Below are positions 46,051 through 57,551 of a stretch of DNA of 64,000 bases, in pieces. How positions within the stretch are numbered: the first letter of the stretch is position 1; each line of letters starts with the position of its first letter. The stretch spans positions 62,001 to 126,000 of the forward strand of contig JASFYN010000003.1 of assembly GCA_030055615.1 (NCBI GenBank). The letters run 5' to 3'. Both the position numbers and the translations under genes were made by a program. A model generated the notes under the pieces. That model saw nothing but the letters and a program-made list of their open reading frames with translations. It searched no databases and had not been told where the DNA came from. Source of the DNA: Methanothermobacter sp. Lineage in GTDB: Archaea; Methanobacteriota; Methanobacteria; Methanobacteriales; DSM-23052.

Positions 46051-47211
46051 TTGGCTGAGAGAAGGGTGGGAATAATAGAAGACCCCCTGATAAAAGAATT
46101 AAAAGAAAAAGTGAAGAGTATAAGGGAAAATTCCATTAAAAACCTCGAAATATTATTAAAAAAGGTGGGAGAATCCTTTGAGGATAATGATATAGAATTT
46201 TATATTGCAAAAAATGGAAAGGAAGCAAATAAAATCATATATGATATCGTTAAAGAGGAGAATGTAATCGCAAAATCCAAATCCAATACACTTTCTGAAA
46301 TAAACATGGCAAAATTTCTCGAAAAAAAAGGCTTAGAAGTTATAGAAACAGACTTAGGTGATAGGATAATCCAACTAACAGATGATAGGCCAATACACCC
46401 AACAGCCCCAGCCTTACACTTTAACATACAAGAAATAGCTGACATAATAACCAAGAAACTTAAAATAAAAATCAAGGCAAACCCAGAGGATATAATGGAG
46501 ACAATAAAAGCAGATGTTCTCAATAAACTTGAAAATGTTAAAGTAGGGATTACAGGGGCTAATGCAGTGGCAGCATATGATGGTTCAATTGTAATGATCC
46601 ATAATGAAGGTAACATAGGCTTGCTTTCACTCAAGGACACCCACATTATCGTATTCGGCATCGACAAACTAGTAAGCACATTAGAGGATGCCATATTAGT
46701 GGCTAAACTCGAAACAGCCTATGCTACCGGTTCAAGAGTCCCATCATATATAAATGTGGTTTCAGGTCCCTCTAAGACAGCAGACATCCAAAAGATACTC
46801 CTGAAAAACATGTATGGTGCCCATAGGGTTGTCGCAATAGCCCTTGATAACGGTAGAAGCAAAGCCCCACCTGAATGTTTATGGTGTATAGGCTGTGGAA
46901 CTTGTATAACATCCTGTCCCATTTACAATATAGTAGGATATGATTTCGGCTACAAGGGTTACCTTGGTGGTAGAGGCGTAGCATTCACAAATTTCATAGA
47001 AGGTGAAAAGGCAAGTTTTGACGCTGGAATATATATGTGCACACTTTGCAGCCGATGCACCACAACATGTCCCCTTGAAATCCCCATACCAGATATAATA
47101 GAAAAGGTAAGATTTAAAGTACAAAGGGCGGGTTATAAATTAGATCCCCATGAGAACATAAGAAAAAACATCAAAGAAAATGGAACACCCTTCAGACATG
47201 GGAAAACATGA
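46051..47211 (+). CDS. LUD-domain iron-sulfur protein (LutB/LldF-like)
   Basis: 386 residues. The N-terminal LUD domain (about 30-255) includes GITGANAVAAYDGSIV and HNEGNIGLLSL. Two 4Fe-4S motifs follow: CLWCIGCGTCITSCP and CTLCSRCTTTCP. The layout is that of LutB, the electron-transfer subunit of bacterial L-lactate oxidation. LutC is absent here and the substrate in a methanogen is unknown. The start is uncertain: TTG 46051 has no clear ribosome site, and the frame is open further upstream without ATG or GTG. Confidence 0.75.
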   Translation: MAERRVGIIEDPLIKELKEKVKSIRENSIKNLEILLKKVGESFEDNDIEFYIAKNGKEANKIIYDIVKEENVIAKSKSNTLSEINMAKFLEKKGLEVIETDLGDRIIQLTDDRPIHPTAPALHFNIQEIADIITKKLKIKIKANPEDIMETIKADVLNKLENVKVGITGANAVAAYDGSIVMIHNEGNIGLLSLKDTHIIVFGIDKLVSTLEDAILVAKLETAYATGSRVPSYINVVSGPSKTADIQKILLKNMYGAHRVVAIALDNGRSKAPPECLWCIGCGTCITSCPIYNIVGYDFGYKGYLGGRGVAFTNFIEGEKASFDAGIYMCTLCSRCTTTCPLEIPIPDIIEKVRFKVQRAGYKLDPHENIRKNIKENGTPFRHGKT

Positions 47212-47283
47212 AAAGACAATAAAAGAGCTTCCAGCATTCACATAAGATCTCACGCTACACTATTCACAATTTTGAAAAGGATT

Positions 47284-47424
47284 TCACGACTCAACCACCC
47301 TCTTGGATCTATTAAGATGTAATATACCCTCAAATTCAAGTTTTGAAATCTCCATGTAAATAGACATCCCAGAAATATCTAAATATTGGCAATATTTAAA
47401 TTTCCCGGCTCTTATCCCCCTCAT
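47284..47424 (-). CDS. possible small protein, unknown
   Basis: In the 300 bp gap after the LutB-like gene, the minus strand has an open frame. Its last 46 codons (from ATG 47424, MRGIRAGKFKYCQYLDISGM) have coding-like codon use and no low-complexity bias. No ribosome site precedes this ATG, and the frame is open up to 47517. I do not recognise it; it may be chance. Confidence 0.28.
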   Translation of the reverse strand: MRGIRAGKFKYCQYLDISGMSIYMEISKLEFEGILHLNRSKRVVES

Positions 47425-47520
47425 TTTCGAAAGGGACTTTGCGCCGAAAAAGATAAAAAGGATGTTTTTCTGATAAAATAAAAAAATATTATCTTCATTC
47501 TCATGAGGGAGGTTCATGAA

Positions 47521-48234
47521 TTGCTTCTACTAGTAAGTCCAATCAACCCAAAGGAGGCTATAGAGGCCATTAAAGGTGGCGCGGATATAATAGATGTGAA
47601 AAATCCCAGGGAAGGCTCCCTCGGAGCTAGCTTCCCCTGGGTTATAAAAGAGATAAGGAGAATAACACCTGATAACATGCTTGTGAGCGCCACATTAGGT
47701 GATGTCCCATATAAGCCGGGCACGATTTCATTAGCCGCATTAGGCGCCCTTACAGCCGGAGCAGATTACATAAAAGTTGGCCTTTATGGGACGAAAAATT
47801 CTAAAGAGGCAATTGACGTAATGGAAAATGTTGTAAAAACAATAAAAGACGAGGAAAAGAAAGCTTTCGTGGTCGCGGCAGGATATGCCGACGCCCACAG
47901 AGTAGGCTCCCTAGATCCGATGGAAATCCCCAATGTGGCCTATGAAGCTGGTGCCGATGTCGCAATGTTAGATACTGCTATAAAGGATGGTAAAACCTTA
48001 TTCGATTTTCTGAGTGTTGAAAAACTCCAAGATTTTGTTAAAGAAGCGCATAACATAGGATTAAAAGCCGCACTGGCAGGTTCCATTAAAAAAGAACAAT
48101 TAAGGCCACTAAATGAGATTGGATGTGACATAGTCGGTGTAAGGGGGGCTGCATGCGTTGGAGGAGACCGCAACACCGGTACAATACATAGAAGTGCAGT
48201 TACAGAACTTAAAAAGTTAATAGAAGCTATTTAG
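47521..48234 (+). CDS. mfnB: (5-formylfuran-3-yl)methyl phosphate synthase, methanofuran biosynthesis
   Basis: 237 residues of a TIM barrel. [40 protein letters not shown] and [16 protein letters not shown] are signatures of MfnB. It condenses two glyceraldehyde-3-phosphate molecules to the furan precursor of methanofuran. The TTG at 47521 is chosen because GGAGGT (47507-47512) lies eight bases before it and the protein then begins LLLVSP as in relatives. Confidence 0.9.
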   Translation: MLLLVSPINPKEAIEAIKGGADIIDVKNPREGSLGASFPWVIKEIRRITPDNMLVSATLGDVPYKPGTISLAALGALTAGADYIKVGLYGTKNSKEAIDVMENVVKTIKDEEKKAFVVAAGYADAHRVGSLDPMEIPNVAYEAGADVAMLDTAIKDGKTLFDFLSVEKLQDFVKEAHNIGLKAALAGSIKKEQLRPLNEIGCDIVGVRGAACVGGDRNTGTIHRSAVTELKKLIEAI

Positions 48235-49722
<1,488 letters not shown>

Positions 49723-49737
49723 CGGGGGTATAACAAT

Positions 49738-50322
49738 ATCATATCAGCCATAATACTCTGCGGAGGCCAGAGCAAACGCATGGGAACAGACAAGGGTCTA
49801 ATCATTTTAGATGGAAAACCCTTCATATCCAGGATCATTGATAAAATCAAACCCTATTTTGACGAAATATTCATCATACTAAGGGACGAAAAACAAAAAA
49901 GAGAATACATAAAGTTACTTAAAGACGAAAATGTGAAAATCCTCACAGATATAATAAAAGGAAAAGGACCTCTTGGGGGCCTGCTAACAGGACTAAAGAA
50001 TATAAAATCGGAAAAAGCCCTTGTTTTACCCTGCGATTCACCATTTATAACAAAAAAGTTTATAGAAAACTTTCTTAAAATAGATAAACTGGAAGAATAT
50101 GATGCAATAATACCAATATGGGAGGACGGCAGACTAGAACCCCTACATGGGATATACAGTCAAAGGGTAGCTGAAATAATCCATAGACTACTTTTAAAAA
50201 ATGAAAAGAAGGTCGGTACTCTAATAGAGACTATCAAATCTAGGCTAGTGTCTGTGGAGGAATTGGATCCGTCCCTAGAAAGCTTTAGGAATATTAATAG
50301 GCCAGAAGATCTTAGGATTTGA
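49738..50322 (+). CDS. mobA: molybdenum cofactor guanylyltransferase MobA-like
   Basis: About 194 residues. The nucleotide-binding signature ILCGGQSKRMGTDKG spans the first ATG (49780), so translation must begin upstream of it. In frame there is no ATG, GTG or TTG between the previous gene and 49780. GGGGGT at 49724-49729 points to ATC 49738 or ATA 49741. Further motifs are GKGPLGGLLTGL and LPCDSPFI. The enzyme attaches GMP to molybdopterin, as needed by formylmethanofuran dehydrogenases and formate dehydrogenases. Confidence 0.78.
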   Translation: MISAIILCGGQSKRMGTDKGLIILDGKPFISRIIDKIKPYFDEIFIILRDEKQKREYIKLLKDENVKILTDIIKGKGPLGGLLTGLKNIKSEKALVLPCDSPFITKKFIENFLKIDKLEEYDAIIPIWEDGRLEPLHGIYSQRVAEIIHRLLLKNEKKVGTLIETIKSRLVSVEELDPSLESFRNINRPEDLRI

Positions 50323-50515
50323 TATCAACGGTCTGTGGATTACGCCCCATTTCAAGTATGAACTTGTTCACCCGTTCTATCATGTCAATATAATGTTCTT
50401 TTCTGATCTTTTTACCATCAACGATGGCGTATTCAGGGAGCATCCCAGTCTGATTTTTGAACTCTAATATCTCATTAACCATCTCTCGATATTGCTCTAG
50501 CGTCAAACGCTCCAT
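50312..50515 (-). CDS. standalone pseudomurein-binding-repeat-like protein
   Basis: 67 residues without signal peptide. YREMVNEILEFKNQTGMLPE followed by YAIVDGKKI and YIDMIERVNKFILEMGR matches one pseudomurein-binding repeat plus the start of a second. The same repeat is found four times in the secreted protein at 43-44.5 kb. The 3' end overlaps mobA by 11 bp. A TATA-like TTTATATATG lies near 50570. How a protein lacking an export signal would meet the wall is unclear. Confidence 0.6.
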   Translation of the reverse strand: MERLTLEQYREMVNEILEFKNQTGMLPEYAIVDGKKIRKEHYIDMIERVNKFILEMGRNPQTVDIKS

Positions 50516-50618
50516 CAATACCAACCATCAAACCTTTTTAATGTTATAATTCATTCCATCTCCTCATATATAAATGATACGATTTTATTTTACAAACCTT
50601 TAATAAGTGATCGGCGAT

Positions 50619-51365
50619 TTATATTACATGTATATTCGCTTTTGGGTCGAATGGATTTGTCCGAATTGCAAGTGAAAAAAGGTAAGGGTAATTCTTCATT
50701 AAATGCTCCATGTACTTTAACCATTCAGAAACAACACCTTTATAAGCACGTTCCAAGTCGCCCTCAAGGTGCTCATAATCAGTCCTGGGCAAATCATCAA
50801 ATGATACCCTCTTCTCAAGCTCCTCAGTAAAGTGGAAAATCGCCCAGAGCATGTCAGTGAAACTTTCATGCTCTAAAAGGTTTGGGTTCTCCAATAAGCG
50901 CAACATGAACCTCCGACGCTCACCCAAGAACATTCTCAAATCTTCTAGAAAAGGACTCTTACTCTCATCCAATGGTATTCTAGGATCATAGGCCTTTATT
51001 TTACCAATTATCCTCTTGAATTTGTATTCACTCCAATCTTGGCCTATTTTAAGATCTTCACGTATCCTTTCCGTGTTTATTTCGTGTTTTGAAACTTTTT
51101 CCAGAAATTCTGTTCCCACTTCGCTGAAAAACGCCCCTATTACCATGTTAAGTTTTTCTAGGAGCATGGATTTCTCCCTTGCGGTTATAGCTGCCTCTAT
51201 TACTAGTACAACTATAAGCACTTCCAAGGGCAAAAATGCAAGATCAATCCCAATATAAAACAATTCATGCTTAGCATCCTTAAATATAAGATATACTAGA
51301 AGATAGAGTAGTACCGAGGATAGAATGAGCATGATGCCAAGTTTAACCCGCCAGTTAATCTTCAT
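50619..51365 (-). CDS. membrane protein with long cytoplasmic helical domain, unknown
   Basis: 248 residues. Two transmembrane helices (about 8-28 and 37-60) are followed by a 185-residue charged, helical region with coiled-coil character. It includes LEKLNMVIGAFFSEVGTEFL and RMFLGERRRFMLRLLENPNL. I do not recognise a family with certainty. Its start overlaps the cbiT stop by 11 bp. Confidence 0.6.
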   Translation of the reverse strand: MKINWRVKLGIMLILSSVLLYLLVYLIFKDAKHELFYIGIDLAFLPLEVLIVVLVIEAAITAREKSMLLEKLNMVIGAFFSEVGTEFLEKVSKHEINTERIREDLKIGQDWSEYKFKRIIGKIKAYDPRIPLDESKSPFLEDLRMFLGERRRFMLRLLENPNLLEHESFTDMLWAIFHFTEELEKRVSFDDLPRTDYEHLEGDLERAYKGVVSEWLKYMEHLMKNYPYLFSLAIRTNPFDPKANIHVI

Positions 51366-51924
51366 CTATGCCCCCCCATATAATTGATATCGGATTATTA
51401 GCTAGCATCATAGTACCCCTTTCAAGAGAACGTCCCCTCGCAATATTAACATCTATGATCCCATATTCAAACCCGAGCTTTTTGAACGCTTGGATGGCCT
51501 CTAACTTAGTCTCAAGTAATATGGAAGTTATTATGATCCTTCCATGGCCTTTAAGTTTCCTTGCACCTACTTCCATTATTTTTGATAATTTACCGCCGCT
51601 TCCCCCAATGATTATTATGTCAAGATCCCCTATCTCTTCGAGGGCCTTCTCAGCATAGCCATTGATCAATTCAACGTTTTCTCCAAGCCCATGCTTTATT
51701 AGGTTTTCCCTTGTAATTTTTATGGCATGAGGATCCTTGTCTATGGCATATACCTTATGGACTCTCTTCGCAAACTCTAATGTGAAACCTCCTGTGCCAC
51801 AGCCAACATCGGCAACAGTCTCATCCCCTTTAGGGTCGGCCTTGCACAAAACCAGACATCTTATCTCCTCTTTGGTGGGCCCGGGCACTTTATCATCTTT
51901 TATGAAATCTTCATCGGGTATCAT
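51355..51924 (-). CDS. cbiT: cobalt-precorrin-6B C15-methyltransferase (decarboxylating)
   Basis: About 189 residues. It starts MIPDEDFIKDDKVPGPTKEE and has SAM motif VADVGCGTGGFTLEFA, then IIIIGGSGGKLSKIME and ARGRSLERGTMM, matching methanogen CbiT. It acts in anaerobic cobamide synthesis. The ATG at 51924 is the family start; the frame upstream overlaps ubiX. It overlaps ubiX by 14 bp. Confidence 0.88.
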   Translation of the reverse strand: MIPDEDFIKDDKVPGPTKEEIRCLVLCKADPKGDETVADVGCGTGGFTLEFAKRVHKVYAIDKDPHAIKITRENLIKHGLGENVELINGYAEKALEEIGDLDIIIIGGSGGKLSKIMEVGARKLKGHGRIIITSILLETKLEAIQAFKKLGFEYGIIDVNIARGRSLERGTMMLANNPISIIWGGIDED

Positions 51925-52471
51925 GGCCAGTCCACCGCCTGAAAAGGCTGTTTTCAACTCCTAGAATGTCTAGTGCCTTGCCTGCTATGAAATTAACCAT
52001 GTCATCTATATTTTCCGGTCTATGGTAGAATCCTGGCATTGCAGGTAATATTATACCACCTTCCCTGCTCACCTTTAACATGTTTTCAAGGTGTGCATTC
52101 CTAAGTGGCGTTTCACGAGGTACTAATATTAGTTTGCGTCTTTCTTTGAGCGATACGTCAGCTGCCCGTGTAATAATGTTGTCAGCATATCCTTGGGCTA
52201 TGGCCGCTAAAGTTTTCATGCTACAAGGTGCTATTATCATCGCCTCGAAATTAAAGGAACCACTGCTTATTGGAGCTTCTAAATCATGGACATCAAAATA
52301 GTGGTCTGCCAGGTCTTTTATCTCGTCTAGTTTCAAGCCGGTTTCATGCTCTAGGATCTTGGAGGCTGTATTGGTAACTAGGAGTGCTGTCTCTTTTTTT
52401 TCTGATAGGGCTTCTAGTATCCTTACACCATAGATTGTTCCACTGGCCCCTGTAATGGCTATTATGATCAT
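51911..52471 (-). CDS. ubiX: UbiX-type flavin prenyltransferase
   Basis: 186 residues. MIIIAITGASGTIYGVRILE, APCSMKTLAAIAQGYADN and LVPRETPLRNAHLENM are the UbiX signatures. The enzyme makes prenylated FMN for UbiD-type decarboxylases. It lies 13 bp after the HD-domain gene and overlaps cbiT, within a cofactor-gene run. Confidence 0.88.
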   Translation of the reverse strand: MIIIAITGASGTIYGVRILEALSEKKETALLVTNTASKILEHETGLKLDEIKDLADHYFDVHDLEAPISSGSFNFEAMIIAPCSMKTLAAIAQGYADNIITRAADVSLKERRKLILVPRETPLRNAHLENMLKVSREGGIILPAMPGFYHRPENIDDMVNFIAGKALDILGVENSLFRRWTGHDTR

Positions 52472-52484
52472 CTTCTATCAACCC

Positions 52485-53690
52485 TTAGTTTGGGGTGGTG
52501 AGGCGTAATTGTTTTTCATGCCTTTTTATCTTTTTGGGGAGGTTGAGGTAATCATAGAAATTGAAGTTTTTGAATTTTTCTGATTCCTCTGCGAGTGTAT
52601 AAATACAGAGGTCTGCATGGTTGAATCTCGCATCTCTTAATGCTCTGACTAGACTGGAGATGTCGCTAAGTTTTACTATGGAGTCTCCACTATCTACTTG
52701 GGTTTTCATCTCATCAAATGCAGGATACTCTGGCACGTCTATTATAAGATAATCAGGGTCTATGTTCATGTCCTCAGCTATTTCCGACTCTGCCTTCAAT
52801 ATCTCAGATTCTGTGAGCTTGAATATCCTCTCAGGGTCCTCTAGTTCATTTAATCGGATGGTGGCAGCCCTCTTCAAAAGATTCCTTGTATCTAATCTTT
52901 TTATCATGTCACCGACCAGTCCTGTTTCTTTTCGACACATTGTTATAATGTCCATATCATCGTAATGATAGATGCGCTTGGGGTCTATTTTATCTTCCAT
53001 GATGAGCCTTTTAAGGCATCTTCTAAACATTGAATTCACTATCCTTGTAGTATGATGTTGGTAGACGCTTGGGTACATGAAATAACGTGCTAGGAGCATT
53101 GACTCTGCAGCTGGGACACCCTTCTTATCCAGTATCAGATCATCTTCGATTTTGATATTCTGGATTAACCTCTCAACGTCTATTATACCATAGGCCACCC
53201 CAGTATAGTGTGAATCCCTTAAAAGATAGTCCATCCTATCAACGTCTATTTCACCAGAGATTGCTTGTCCAAGAACGCCTTCACCCCTTAAGGTGGCCTC
53301 TATTTCATCTAGGTCAAATTCTTCTGTGAGTATATCTGAAATTACGGATTCTCTTATCACTTTTATTGTGAGTTCTTCGTGGGAGTCTGGGATCACGGCC
53401 TCTGATACGTGTGAGAATGGCCCGTGGCCTAGATCATGTAATAATGCGGATACCCTTAGTATGCTTTTTTTATGTTCGTCTAATCCTAGTTGGTCTGCTA
53501 GTTGGGATGATAGATGCATGGTTCCGATGGAATGTTCAAAGCGGGTATGGTTTGCACCTGGATATATTAGATTGGTGAAGCCTAATTGTCTTATCCTTCT
53601 AAGTCTCTGGACTGGGGGTGTGTCTATTAGTTTGACCTCGAAATCCTCTATTTGAAGGTTGCCATGTATGCTGTCCCTTATAAATTTCAT
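52485..53690 (-). CDS. HD-domain phosphohydrolase (SAMHD1/dGTPase-like)
   Basis: 401 residues. The HD metal site is seen as HTRFEHSIGTMHL, LLHDLGHGPFSHV and SGEIDVDRMDYLLRDS, with a preceding PVQRLRRIRQLG. These are features of the archaeal and eukaryotic dNTP triphosphohydrolase-like group. It probably hydrolyses nucleotides; the substrate is unproven. It is the middle gene of a same-strand run from nadM to cbiT. Confidence 0.82.
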   Translation of the reverse strand: MKFIRDSIHGNLQIEDFEVKLIDTPPVQRLRRIRQLGFTNLIYPGANHTRFEHSIGTMHLSSQLADQLGLDEHKKSILRVSALLHDLGHGPFSHVSEAVIPDSHEELTIKVIRESVISDILTEEFDLDEIEATLRGEGVLGQAISGEIDVDRMDYLLRDSHYTGVAYGIIDVERLIQNIKIEDDLILDKKGVPAAESMLLARYFMYPSVYQHHTTRIVNSMFRRCLKRLIMEDKIDPKRIYHYDDMDIITMCRKETGLVGDMIKRLDTRNLLKRAATIRLNELEDPERIFKLTESEILKAESEIAEDMNIDPDYLIIDVPEYPAFDEMKTQVDSGDSIVKLSDISSLVRALRDARFNHADLCIYTLAEESEKFKNFNFYDYLNLPKKIKRHEKQLRLTTPN

Positions 53691-53716
53691 TTCAACCTCC
53701 CAGAGTGTGGGGGTGT

Positions 53717-54789
<1,073 letters not shown>

Positions 54790-56502
54790 TTGATAAAGAT
54801 AGAAAATCTTTCAAAAACTTACAAGTTAGAGACGGGGGAGAATTTCAAAGCACTAGATAACATTAACCTAGAAGTCAAGAAAGGGGAGATTCTTGGGATA
54901 ATTGGTATGAGTGGAGCAGGTAAAAGCACCCTACTCCGCATACTAAGGGGTGTTGAACCATTCGATCAGGGGACAGTGATACTTGATGATATAAAAGTAA
55001 CAGCAAATTCCAATCCATACGATTTCACCAAACTTAAAAGGGCCACTGCAATCCACCTCCAAAGAACCTTCGGATTATGGGCCGAGACAGCCATAGAAAA
55101 TGTTCTAAGGAAATTCTATGGTGCAAAGTATGGTGACGAGTCGCTCACAGACTTTAAAAGAGCCTATGACGAATTCGGCGAAGAAGCCATGAAACTCCTC
55201 AAAGTTGTGGGACTCGACCACAAGGCAGACCATTTCGCCCCGGTACTCAGTGGCGGGGAGAAGCAACGTCTCATAATCGCCAGACAACTCGCCAAGAGAC
55301 CGAAGGTCTTATTATTGGATGAGCCGGCCACAATGTCATGTCCAAAAACCAAACAGGAAATACTAGACGCTATAAAGAAGGTTAACAAGGAACTTGGAAT
55401 CACAGTAGTTCTCGTATCACACTTGCCAGAAGTCCATGAGTACCTAGCAGACAGGTTAATACTCATGGAAGATGGTAGAATAGTGGATGAAGGAGAACCT
55501 AAATGGATCATAAGAAAATTCCTCAAGGATATAGAGCCTCCAGAAAAAATAAAGATTAGGAAATGGGATGAACCAATATTAAAAGTTAGAGATCTCCGTA
55601 AAAAATTCGTACTAATAAAAGGTGGAACAGTACTTGAAATGGAGAACATAAACTTCAACGTGAATCGGGGGGAAATAGTATCCATCATAGGACCCAGTGG
55701 AGCTGGTAAAACAGTATTATTAAGGATGGTGGGTGGATTAGACTACCCAGAAGATGGAAAAGTGGAATTCAAATTAGACGATGAATGGGTTAACATGCAC
55801 GAACCAGGTATAAAAAGGATGCGTATACGCAGAAAAATGGGCTTCATGCACCAGGAATTCGCTCTGATACACCATGCAACCATCAGGGACCAAATAGCAG
55901 CACGACTGGGCGTAAAAGGTGAAAAGGTTGTGGATGAGGCCAAGAAGAGAGCTGAGAAGATGGGTATAAGTGACAAAGTCCTCGATGTCCTTTATCAATT
56001 AACAGACCTCCCAGAGGAAGAGGCTAAACAAAGACTAGAAAAATTAGGACTATCATCAAAAATCCTAGAAAAATTATTCCCCAAATTCCCAGACAAAGAG
56101 GTTAAAAAGTATGCGGAACCAGTCTTCGAAGCACTAGACCTATCATTAGACATCCTAGACAGAAAATCTTATGAACTTTCAGGTGGCCAGAAGGTGAGGG
56201 CGGCCCTAGCACTTGTAATGGCATCACAACCAGAGGTTCTAATATTGGACGAACCATTCGGGGACCTAGATCCTATAACATTAAGGCTAGTCTCAAATTC
56301 CCTTAAAAGGATAAACAGGGAATTCAACACAACAATAATAATGGTAAGCCACCACATCGACTTCATCAAAGAAATAAGTACAAGGGCGGTGATGATAGAA
56401 GACGGTAAACTAACAATGGATGGAGAACCCGAAAAATTATGTGAAAAATTTATCGAAAAAAGTAAAGCAGAATACCTGCTAAAGGCACAAACACACATAT
56501 AA
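54790..56502 (+). CDS. atwA: methyl-coenzyme M reductase activation component A2
   Basis: 570 residues with two ABC ATPase domains and no transmembrane helices. Domain 1 has Walker [10 protein letters not shown] (39-47), signature LSGGEKQR and Walker [13 protein letters not shown]. Domain 2 has [17 protein letters not shown] and [12 protein letters not shown]. The divergent D-loop of domain 1 and the overall order match AtwA, which drives ATP-dependent reductive activation of MCR. It starts at TTG. The mcr genes are not in the window. Confidence 0.88.
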   Translation: MIKIENLSKTYKLETGENFKALDNINLEVKKGEILGIIGMSGAGKSTLLRILRGVEPFDQGTVILDDIKVTANSNPYDFTKLKRATAIHLQRTFGLWAETAIENVLRKFYGAKYGDESLTDFKRAYDEFGEEAMKLLKVVGLDHKADHFAPVLSGGEKQRLIIARQLAKRPKVLLLDEPATMSCPKTKQEILDAIKKVNKELGITVVLVSHLPEVHEYLADRLILMEDGRIVDEGEPKWIIRKFLKDIEPPEKIKIRKWDEPILKVRDLRKKFVLIKGGTVLEMENINFNVNRGEIVSIIGPSGAGKTVLLRMVGGLDYPEDGKVEFKLDDEWVNMHEPGIKRMRIRRKMGFMHQEFALIHHATIRDQIAARLGVKGEKVVDEAKKRAEKMGISDKVLDVLYQLTDLPEEEAKQRLEKLGLSSKILEKLFPKFPDKEVKKYAEPVFEALDLSLDILDRKSYELSGGQKVRAALALVMASQPEVLILDEPFGDLDPITLRLVSNSLKRINREFNTTIIMVSHHIDFIKEISTRAVMIEDGKLTMDGEPEKLCEKFIEKSKAEYLLKAQTHI

Positions 56503-56516
56503 TAGGAGGATTTACA

Positions 56517-57068
56517 TTGAAATTTACTGAGTTCCCTATAAAAGATTCTTACAGGCTTTTAGCGCCACGGCCCACAGTTATAATAACAACTGTCAACAAA
56601 AAAGGAGAGATAAATGCGGCCCCCTTTTCTTTTGTAATGCCAATATCCATGGACCCGCCAATCATAGCATTTGCTTCAATGCCAGAACACCACACTTCCA
56701 AGAATGTTGAAGAAACCGGAGAATTTGTGGTAAACCTCACAAGCCTCAACATATTAGATAAGATGTGGATAACAGGAAAAAGTATACCATATGGTGAAAA
56801 CGAACTTGAAAGAGCAGGTTTAGACTGGATACCATCAGTTAAAGTTTCGCCTCCACGCATCAAAGAGGCAGCAGCCCACCTAGAATGCGAATTATTAAGG
56901 ATGAATGAAATAGGAGACCATAACCTTTACACGGGATCAGTAGTCCATGCAAGCATAAAAGAGGGTTCAATAAAAGAAGGTCTGCTCCATGTTGAAGAGG
57001 TGAAACCCATACTCCATGTGGGTGGTAACAAGTTTGTAATAGGCGATAGGGTTAAATTCGTCAAATAG
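56517..57068 (+). CDS. flavin reductase-like FMN-binding protein
   Basis: 183 residues of the flavin reductase/split-barrel family. [39 protein letters not shown] and [11 protein letters not shown] are typical, as is the C-terminal [15 protein letters not shown] similar M. thermautotrophicus protein binds FMN. The physiological substrate is unknown. The TTG at 56517 follows GGAGG. It is 14 bp after atwA, hinting at a role near MCR activation or electron supply. Confidence 0.82.
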   Translation: MKFTEFPIKDSYRLLAPRPTVIITTVNKKGEINAAPFSFVMPISMDPPIIAFASMPEHHTSKNVEETGEFVVNLTSLNILDKMWITGKSIPYGENELERAGLDWIPSVKVSPPRIKEAAAHLECELLRMNEIGDHNLYTGSVVHASIKEGSIKEGLLHVEEVKPILHVGGNKFVIGDRVKFVK

Positions 57069-57077
57069 GGGTCTATA

Positions 57078-57470
57078 ATGTTTAAACGTATAATGGTGCC
57101 GACCGACGGCTCCGAACAAGCCCAGAAAGCCGAAAATATCGCCATAGAACTTGCAGAGAAACTAGATGCTAGGGTCATAGCAGTCCATATCATGGACGAA
57201 AAACTCATCTACCCATTCGAAGTCCTAGAAGAAGAAGGAAAAAACATCCTAGCGAAAGTACAGGAAAAGGGGAAAAGAAAGGGCGTCAAAGTAGATGAAA
57301 TCCTAATATACGGAAATCCAATACATGACATGAAAAAGATCGCAGAAAGAAGCAAAGCCGACCTAATAATAATGGGCCATGGAAAAAGTGGCCTTGAAAA
57401 GTTTCTAATGGGTAGTGTAGCGGAGAACACCCTAAAGAATGTTAAAATACCAGTCTTAATAGTTAAATAA
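57078..57470 (+). CDS. universal stress protein UspA-like
   Basis: 130 residues: MFKRIMVPTDGSEQAQKAEN at the start and the ATP-binding G-x-x-G-x9-G-S/T pattern in IMGHGKSGLEKFLMGSVAEN. It follows the flavoprotein by nine bases, completing an atwA-flavoprotein-usp run. Confidence 0.88.
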   Translation: MFKRIMVPTDGSEQAQKAENIAIELAEKLDARVIAVHIMDEKLIYPFEVLEEEGKNILAKVQEKGKRKGVKVDEILIYGNPIHDMKKIAERSKADLIIMGHGKSGLEKFLMGSVAENTLKNVKIPVLIVK

Positions 57471-57551
57471 CACAAATTGAAATGAAAAGTCAAAAGTATC
57501 CTACATCGATTAAAAATATTAATAATAAAAGTTTACATATAAAACAATTAT

